A DNA stretch of 64,000 nucleotides, from positions 1 through 64,000 of the forward strand of contig CBIHOF010000002.1 in NCBI GenBank assembly GCA_966211955.1. The letters are read 5' to 3'. The stretch comes from Albitalea sp966211955 (GTDB lineage Bacteria; Pseudomonadota; Gammaproteobacteria; Burkholderiales; Burkholderiaceae_C). The notes beneath the pieces were generated by a model, which did no database searches, had not been told where the DNA came from, and saw nothing but the letters and a program-made list of their open reading frames with translations. A program made the position numbers and the translations under genes. Below, one piece after another: positions 59,344-64,000 of this stretch (position 1 is the stretch's first letter; each line of letters opens with the position of its first letter).

Positions 59344-60249
59344 ATGGACCCTCTCGGCGACCTCAACGACCTGCGCTTCGTCAGCGCCATCGCCAACGCG
59401 GGCACGTTGGCCGGCGCGGCGCGCCGCCTGCACGTGAACCACGCCACCGCTTTCCGGCGGCTCGAGGCGATGGAGGCGCGCTTGGGCGTGCGCCTGTTCG
59501 AGCGCGGTGGCGGCCGCTACACGCCCACTGCCGAAGGCGAGGCGCTGGCGCAGGCCGGCGCGCAAGTGGAAGAGACCGCCTCCGAGGCCTTGCGAAAAGT
59601 CGCCGGCCGCGACCTGCGCCCGAGTGGCCTCGTGCGCATCACCACCACCGACACCATCGCGCAGACCGTCTTGCCGCGCCTGCTCGCGCCGTTGCGCGGG
59701 CAATTCCCCGAGATCAGCCTGCAAGTCGTCGCGACCAACGAACTGCAGAACCTCACGCGCCGCGACGCCGACATCGCGATCCGCCCATCCTCTCAGCCAC
59801 CAGGCCATCTCCTCGGCCGGCGCATTGGCGTCATCGGCTATGGCGTGTACGGCGAGCGTGAGGCGCTGCGTGCCTGGCGCGGCGATCGCAGCGACTGGCC
59901 TTCATGGCAACAGGCCGCATGGATCGCCGTCGATGACAGCCTGAGCCAGCACCGCTCGCTCGCGTGGTTGGCCAAGCGGGTGCCGCTGGCAGACGTGGCG
60001 CTGCGCTGCGCGAGCTTCATGACGGTGGCGCATGCCTGCGATGCGGGCCTGGGCCTGGCGGTGCTGCCGTGCATGGTGGGCGATGCGATGCCGCGGCTTG
60101 CACGCGTTGGCGAGCGGCTCGCGGAGATGGACACCGAGGCCTGGTTGCTCACGCATGCGGACTTGCGCGACACGGCACGCATCCGCGTCGTGCTGAACGC
60201 CCTGCAGCAAGGCTTCACCAATGAACGGGAGGTGCTGCTCGGCGAATGA
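59344..60249 (+). CDS. LysR-family transcriptional regulator
   Basis: A 301-residue LTTR. HTH: DLNDLRFVSAIANAGTLAGAARRLHVNHATAFRRLEAMEARLGVRLFERGGGRYTPT. The effector domain (RPSGLVRITTTDTIAQTVLPRLLAPLRGQFPEISLQVVATNELQNLTRRDADIAIRPSSQPP) resembles the group that lacks a strict ligand. Divergent from the GST gene (150 bases between starts), which it probably regulates. Confidence 0.92.
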   Translation: MDPLGDLNDLRFVSAIANAGTLAGAARRLHVNHATAFRRLEAMEARLGVRLFERGGGRYTPTAEGEALAQAGAQVEETASEALRKVAGRDLRPSGLVRITTTDTIAQTVLPRLLAPLRGQFPEISLQVVATNELQNLTRRDADIAIRPSSQPPGHLLGRRIGVIGYGVYGEREALRAWRGDRSDWPSWQQAAWIAVDDSLSQHRSLAWLAKRVPLADVALRCASFMTVAHACDAGLGLAVLPCMVGDAMPRLARVGERLAEMDTEAWLLTHADLRDTARIRVVLNALQQGFTNEREVLLGE

Positions 60250-60323
60250 ATGGCGCTTGTGGGGGCTGTGTTCTCCGTGGTCCAAAGCCCCCGTCGCGTC
60301 CACCTGCATCGAGCCATGCGCCC

Positions 60324-63248
60324 CTACCCCTGCCGCGCCGCGATGCACCTGGCCAGCGTCTCCTTCAGCCGCTTCGCATCGATGGGCTTGGTGAGGAACT
60401 CGTTCATGCCGCTGGCCAACGCCTGGTCGCGCTCCGACACGAGCGCCGCGGCCGTGAGCGCGATGATGGGCAGGTGCGCCGCGTCGTATCGCCGGCGCAG
60501 CTCGCGCGCGGCCTGGTGCCCGCTCATGTGCGGCATCTGCACGTCCATCAGCACGCAATCGAAAGGCTGGCCCTCGCGCTCGGCGCGCGCCACCGCGTCC
60601 AGTGCCTGGCGTCCGTCGGTGGCCTGCGTCACCGCCATGCCCCATTGCTCCAGCATCGCCACGGCCACGAGCATGTTCACCGCGTTGTCTTCCACCATCA
60701 GCACGTGCGCACCGGCCAGCCGCTCCAGCGGCGCATCGAGCGCACCGTGTTCGGACTCGTGGGCATCGGCGGGGGGCAGCGGCAGTTCCGCCCAGAAGGT
60801 GCTGCCCGCGCCGGCCATGCTGACCAGGCCCACCTCGCCGCCCATCAGCCGCGCCAGCTCGCGGCAGATGGACAGGCCCAGGCCCGTGCCGCCATAGCGC
60901 CGCGTGGTGGAGTCGTCCGCCTGCGAGAAGGGTTGGAAAAGCCGCTGCTGCGTCTGCGCGTCCACGCCGGGCCCCGTGTCGGACACGGAGAGCCGCACGT
61001 TGTCGCCCGCGCTCATCGCCGCCTGGATGCGCACGCTGCCATGCTCGGTGAACTTGATCGCGTTGGTGATGAAGTTGGTGAGGATCTGCCGCACCCGCAC
61101 CGGGTCGCCGAGCACCGTGCCCGGCACCGCGTGGTCGATGGACAGCGTCAGCGCAAGGCCCCGGGCTTCGGCCAGCGACTGGTAGGCGTCATGTACGGCC
61201 ACCAGCGTGTCGCGCAGCCCGAAGGGCACGGTCTCCAGCGTGATCTTTCCGGCTTCGATCTTCGACAGGTCCAGGATGTCGGAGATGATTTCCGACAGGC
61301 TGTGCGCGCTGTCGAATATCTGGCCCAGGTACTGCCGCCGCCGCTCTTCGTCGAGGCTGGGCTGCATCACCAGGCGCGCCAGGCCGAGCAGGCCGTTCAA
61401 CGGCGTGCGGATCTCATGGCTGGTGTTGGCCAGGAAGGCGCTCTTGGCACGGCTCGCGGCCTCGGCGGCGTCGCGCGCGGCGGCCAGGGCCTGGTCCACC
61501 TGCCGGCGCTCGGTCACGTCCTCGGCGATCCAGATCGTGCCGTCGCGCGGCGACGCGCCGTCCAGCGCCTGGCCGCGCATGCGGCACCAGAAGAGGCTGC
61601 CATCGGCACGCAGCATCTGTCGTTCCACTTCGTAGGGCAGCCCGCGCGAGAGGACGGGCGTGGCATCCGAGCGCATCGCGTCATAGTCGTCGCGGTGCGG
61701 CCAGATGACGTCGGTAGACTGGCCCGGCAACTGGCCGGGCCGCCAGCCGAACATGCGCTCGAAGCTTGGGTTGGCGTGCTGGAAAGTGCCGGCACGCGTG
61801 AAGGCAATGCCGATGGACGCGTTCTGCAGGATCGCGTCGTGCTCCAGCCGCGCCTGCTCGCTGGCCGTCACGTCGCGGCCGTTGAGCACGAGGAACTGGT
61901 GGCCGTCCTGCTCGAAGCGGGCGGACGACAGCCGCATCGCCATCAGGTGCCCGTCCTTGCAGAGGATGGTTGCCGGCAGCTCTTCCGCGCGGCCGCTCTC
62001 TCGGATGGCGGCCACCAGTGCATCACGGTCGGCCGGGTCGTGCCAGATGCCGACCTCCGAGGAGGTGCGGCCGGCCACCTCGGCTTGCGTGTAGCCGGTC
62101 ATGCGCTCGAAGCTCTTGTTCACGAGCAGGTAGCGGCCGGTGGCGAGTTCAGTGAGCGTGATCAGGTCGGGGCTGGTGTCGATGAGCGCGCGCAAGAGGT
62201 CCTGCGAACGGCGCAGGGCGGCTTCGGCCTGCACCCGCGCGGTGACGTCGAAGTACAGCGACATCGAGGCCGTGCCGTCCGGGGTGTCCAGGCGCGCCGC
62301 GGTGGCCTGCACGATCAGCTCGCGGCCAGTGCGCGACACCAGCTTGAATTCATCCATCGGCAGCCCGCCGCCGGCGGGCATCTTGTCGAGCAGGAGGATT
62401 CGCTGCTGCACGCGGCGCAGCGAATCCTCGTCCTTGTAGGCGGTGCGCAGGTCGAAGCCTTTCATGTCCTCGATGCGCTCGAAACCGAACATGCGCGCAG
62501 CCGCCTCGTTCGCATCGAACACGATGCCGCTGTGATGCAGCAGCAGCGGCGACGGCGAGCGCTGGAAGAGCTGCCGGTAGCTCGCTTCGCTCGCGGCGAT
62601 GGCCCGCTGCGCACGCACGTCGTCGGTGATGTCCTGGCCCACGCCCCAGTAGCCGCGAAAGCGGCCTTGTGCGTCGAAGCGCGGCTCGCCGCTGATGCTC
62701 AAGAAGTGCTCCCGGCCCGCGGCATCGCGGCGGCGCGCCACCACGTTGGAGAAGGGCCGGTGGGCTTCGAGGTCTGCCCGGTGGGCTTTCATCACCTCCG
62801 GCGTCAGCCCCAGGTCAGCGATGTCCCAGGGCGTCTGGCCCAGGCGGTCGGCGTCGGCAATGAGCGAGCCGGAGCCCGGCCTGGACGAGACGTGCGTGAA
62901 GCGGAAATGCGAGTCCTGCTCCCAGTACCAGTCCACCGCGAGATCGAGCAGGTCGCGATATTGCCGTTCTCGCGTCAGCGCTTCGCTCAAGGTGCGCGCG
63001 AGCTTGCGTGACGCAACGACGGCCCAGGCGCAGGCGGCCGCCAACGCCAGCAGCGCCAGCAGGAGGGGCACGCGCCAGGACGACGCTGCGCCCGCCAGGA
63101 AATTGGCAGCGAGCAGCAGCACCCCGGCCGAGAGAATGCCCGCTGCGGCAAAGCAGTAGCGGCCGATCAAGCGCACCACCGTGCCGGGGATGTCGGTGGG
63201 TGCGGTTCCCACCGGTGTGTTCACCACCGGCGGCGTGTCCCGGGGCAT
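60324..63248 (-). CDS. Multi-PAS hybrid sensor histidine kinase with receiver domain
   Basis: A 974-residue membrane sensor. Two helices near residues 30-51 and 58-80 enclose almost no periplasmic loop, so sensing is probably by the four PAS domains between about 95 and 600 (WYWEQDSHFRFTHVSSRPG, SPSPLLLHHSGIVFDANEAAARMFGF, SPDLITLTELATGRYLLVNKSFERMTGY, ASIGIAFTRAGTFQHANPSFERMFGW). HisKA has NTSHEIRTPLNGLLG; HATPase shows NAIKFTEHGSV, DTGPGVDAQ and GGTGLGLSI; the receiver has VLMDVQMPHMSG with the phospho-Asp and terminal Lys in FLTKPID. No HPt or partner regulator nearby. Confidence 0.93.
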   Translation of the reverse strand: MPRDTPPVVNTPVGTAPTDIPGTVVRLIGRYCFAAAGILSAGVLLLAANFLAGAASSWRVPLLLALLALAAACAWAVVASRKLARTLSEALTRERQYRDLLDLAVDWYWEQDSHFRFTHVSSRPGSGSLIADADRLGQTPWDIADLGLTPEVMKAHRADLEAHRPFSNVVARRRDAAGREHFLSISGEPRFDAQGRFRGYWGVGQDITDDVRAQRAIAASEASYRQLFQRSPSPLLLHHSGIVFDANEAAARMFGFERIEDMKGFDLRTAYKDEDSLRRVQQRILLLDKMPAGGGLPMDEFKLVSRTGRELIVQATAARLDTPDGTASMSLYFDVTARVQAEAALRRSQDLLRALIDTSPDLITLTELATGRYLLVNKSFERMTGYTQAEVAGRTSSEVGIWHDPADRDALVAAIRESGRAEELPATILCKDGHLMAMRLSSARFEQDGHQFLVLNGRDVTASEQARLEHDAILQNASIGIAFTRAGTFQHANPSFERMFGWRPGQLPGQSTDVIWPHRDDYDAMRSDATPVLSRGLPYEVERQMLRADGSLFWCRMRGQALDGASPRDGTIWIAEDVTERRQVDQALAAARDAAEAASRAKSAFLANTSHEIRTPLNGLLGLARLVMQPSLDEERRRQYLGQIFDSAHSLSEIISDILDLSKIEAGKITLETVPFGLRDTLVAVHDAYQSLAEARGLALTLSIDHAVPGTVLGDPVRVRQILTNFITNAIKFTEHGSVRIQAAMSAGDNVRLSVSDTGPGVDAQTQQRLFQPFSQADDSTTRRYGGTGLGLSICRELARLMGGEVGLVSMAGAGSTFWAELPLPPADAHESEHGALDAPLERLAGAHVLMVEDNAVNMLVAVAMLEQWGMAVTQATDGRQALDAVARAEREGQPFDCVLMDVQMPHMSGHQAARELRRRYDAAHLPIIALTAAALVSERDQALASGMNEFLTKPIDAKRLKETLARCIAARQG

Positions 63249-63372
63249 GGGTGGACTCCCCTTGGCTGCCAGGTTTGACCCATCCTACGTTGTGGGCTTG
63301 CTTCGGGCCATGGGGTAAAGCCGCAATCGCATCGATGCGCTTGTTACGGCGCGTCGGGTATGAGTCAGGATG

Positions 63373-64000
63373 TCACGGTCGGGCGCGGTTCAGCTCGTCG
63401 CGCGCGGCCATCGCGGCCTGCCGCGCCTTGTCGGCGAAGTCGTCGCCGCTGCCCGCATACAGCACGGCTCGCGACGAACTCACGATGATGGGCGCGACCG
63501 TCACGCCGTCTTGCGCACGCCAGCCGGCCTTGACGGTGGCGGCCGCATCGCCGCCTTGCGCGCCGATGCCGGGAATCAGCAGCGGCAGCGTCGGCGCGAT
63601 GGCACGCACGCGCTCGATCTCGGCCGGGAAGGTGGCGCCCACCACCAGCGCGAGCTGGCCGGTCTTGTTCCACGGGCCTTGCGCCAGGCGGGCGATGTGC
63701 TCGTACAGCAGGTCGCCGGACGCGAGCTTTTGCGCCTGCAGGTCGGAGCCGCCGGGGTTGGAGGTGCGGCACAAGAGGATCAGGCCCTTGTCCTCGTAGC
63801 GCAGGTAGGGCTCGATCGAATCGAAGCCCATGAAGGGCGACAGCGTCACGGCATCGGCGCCGTAGCGCACGAAGGCTTCGCGGGCGTACTGCTCGGCGGT
63901 GCTGCCGATGTCGCCGCGCTTGGCGTCCAGGATGACCGGCACCTCGGGCGCGACCTGCCGGATGTGCGCGACGAGCCGCTCCAGCGCGTCTTCCGCGCGC
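63373..64000 (-). CDS. pyrF: Orotidine 5'-phosphate decarboxylase, type 2 (5' part outside window)
   Basis: The last 208 residues are in the window; the start lies beyond the right edge. It decarboxylates OMP to UMP. Signature DAKRGDIGSTAEQYAREAF carries the catalytic Lys-Asp pair (K-R-G-D-I), DAVTLSPFMGFDSIEPYL, LLCRTSNPGG and IPGIGAQGGDAAATV (phosphate loop) follow, as in the long PyrF type 2 of about 270-280 residues. The in-frame GTG at 63942 is not the start: RLVAHIRQVAPE upstream is family sequence. Confidence 0.95.
   Translation of the reverse strand, partial: RAEDALERLVAHIRQVAPEVPVILDAKRGDIGSTAEQYAREAFVRYGADAVTLSPFMGFDSIEPYLRYEDKGLILLCRTSNPGGSDLQAQKLASGDLLYEHIARLAQGPWNKTGQLALVVGATFPAEIERVRAIAPTLPLLIPGIGAQGGDAAATVKAGWRAQDGVTVAPIIVSSSRAVLYAGSGDDFADKARQAAMAARDELNRARP

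Noticed and set aside
60246..63011. A 921-codon plus-strand frame
   Set aside because: Antisense shadow of the hybrid histidine kinase, which has complete catalytic motifs.

Overview
The window is a chromosomal segment of a high-GC betaproteobacterium. Gene content and neighbourhoods point to Burkholderiales, most likely the Sphaerotilaceae/Comamonadaceae side: pntAA-pntAB-pntB transhydrogenase, lptA-lptB-rpoN, argS-ftsN-like-dsbA, LysR-HAD-aceB, and a PEP-CTERM protein. Assignments rest on reading translated sequence and recalled family knowledge; no database search was possible. Coding density is high and no tRNA, rRNA, CRISPR array, insertion sequence, prophage or integrase gene was seen.

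Region 1 (1-10.7 kb): the start of mnmA (cut by the window edge), a GST and a NudJ-like Nudix hydrolase; the three-subunit proton-translocating transhydrogenase operon with panD (aspartate decarboxylase) lodged between pntAA and pntAB; a trypsin-like PEP-CTERM protease with a TTG start; a FadR-type regulator/SDR/FAH-hydrolase operon resembling the end of an L-fucose or L-rhamnose oxidation route; and a fadD acyl-CoA ligase. Region 2 (10.9-24.7 kb): housekeeping (MTA/SAH nucleosidase, rsmE, yidB-like, RlmL-like methyltransferase, rpoN, lptB, lptA, dsbA, SPOR protein, argS), a TetR/darcynin divergent pair with a visible operator, a Ser/Thr kinase fused to a cyclic-nucleotide-binding domain, and a three-repeat PsiF protein. 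Region 3 (24.9-38.7 kb): LysR/HAD/malate synthase, an Ala-rich secreted protein, a subtilase divergent from an ECF sigma/anti-sigma pair, a molybdenum-hydroxylase pair (IorA/IorB type), a geranylgeranyl-reductase-like flavoprotein, a YafJ-type amidotransferase and an M14 peptidase.

Region 4 (38.8-50.7 kb) is the most interesting. It is an iron and flavin island. A Fur-box-like site precedes tonB-exbB-exbD-hemP-PepSY-DUF2271-DUF4198-apbE, eight tightly packed genes. A convergent fiu/piuC (ybiX) siderophore-receptor operon has its own stronger Fur box. Then come sodC, a GFA-family protein, a ribH-type lumazine synthase behind an FMN riboswitch, a siderophore-interacting ferric reductase and a MarR regulator. 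The DUF2271 protein carries a DGLSGAT sequence matching the site that ApbE flavinylates, so the operon may encode an iron-regulated, covalently flavinylated periplasmic redox (ferric reductase) module next to its own flavin supply.

Region 5 (50.8-64 kb): a 787-residue lipoprotein, a second-type RlmN-like radical SAM enzyme overlapping a porin tail-to-tail, a second IorA/IorB pair paralogous to the one in region 3, a GST/LysR divergent pair, a multi-PAS hybrid histidine kinase and the body of pyrF, cut by the right edge. Four copies of a roughly 85-base GC-rich intergenic repeat are scattered through the window.
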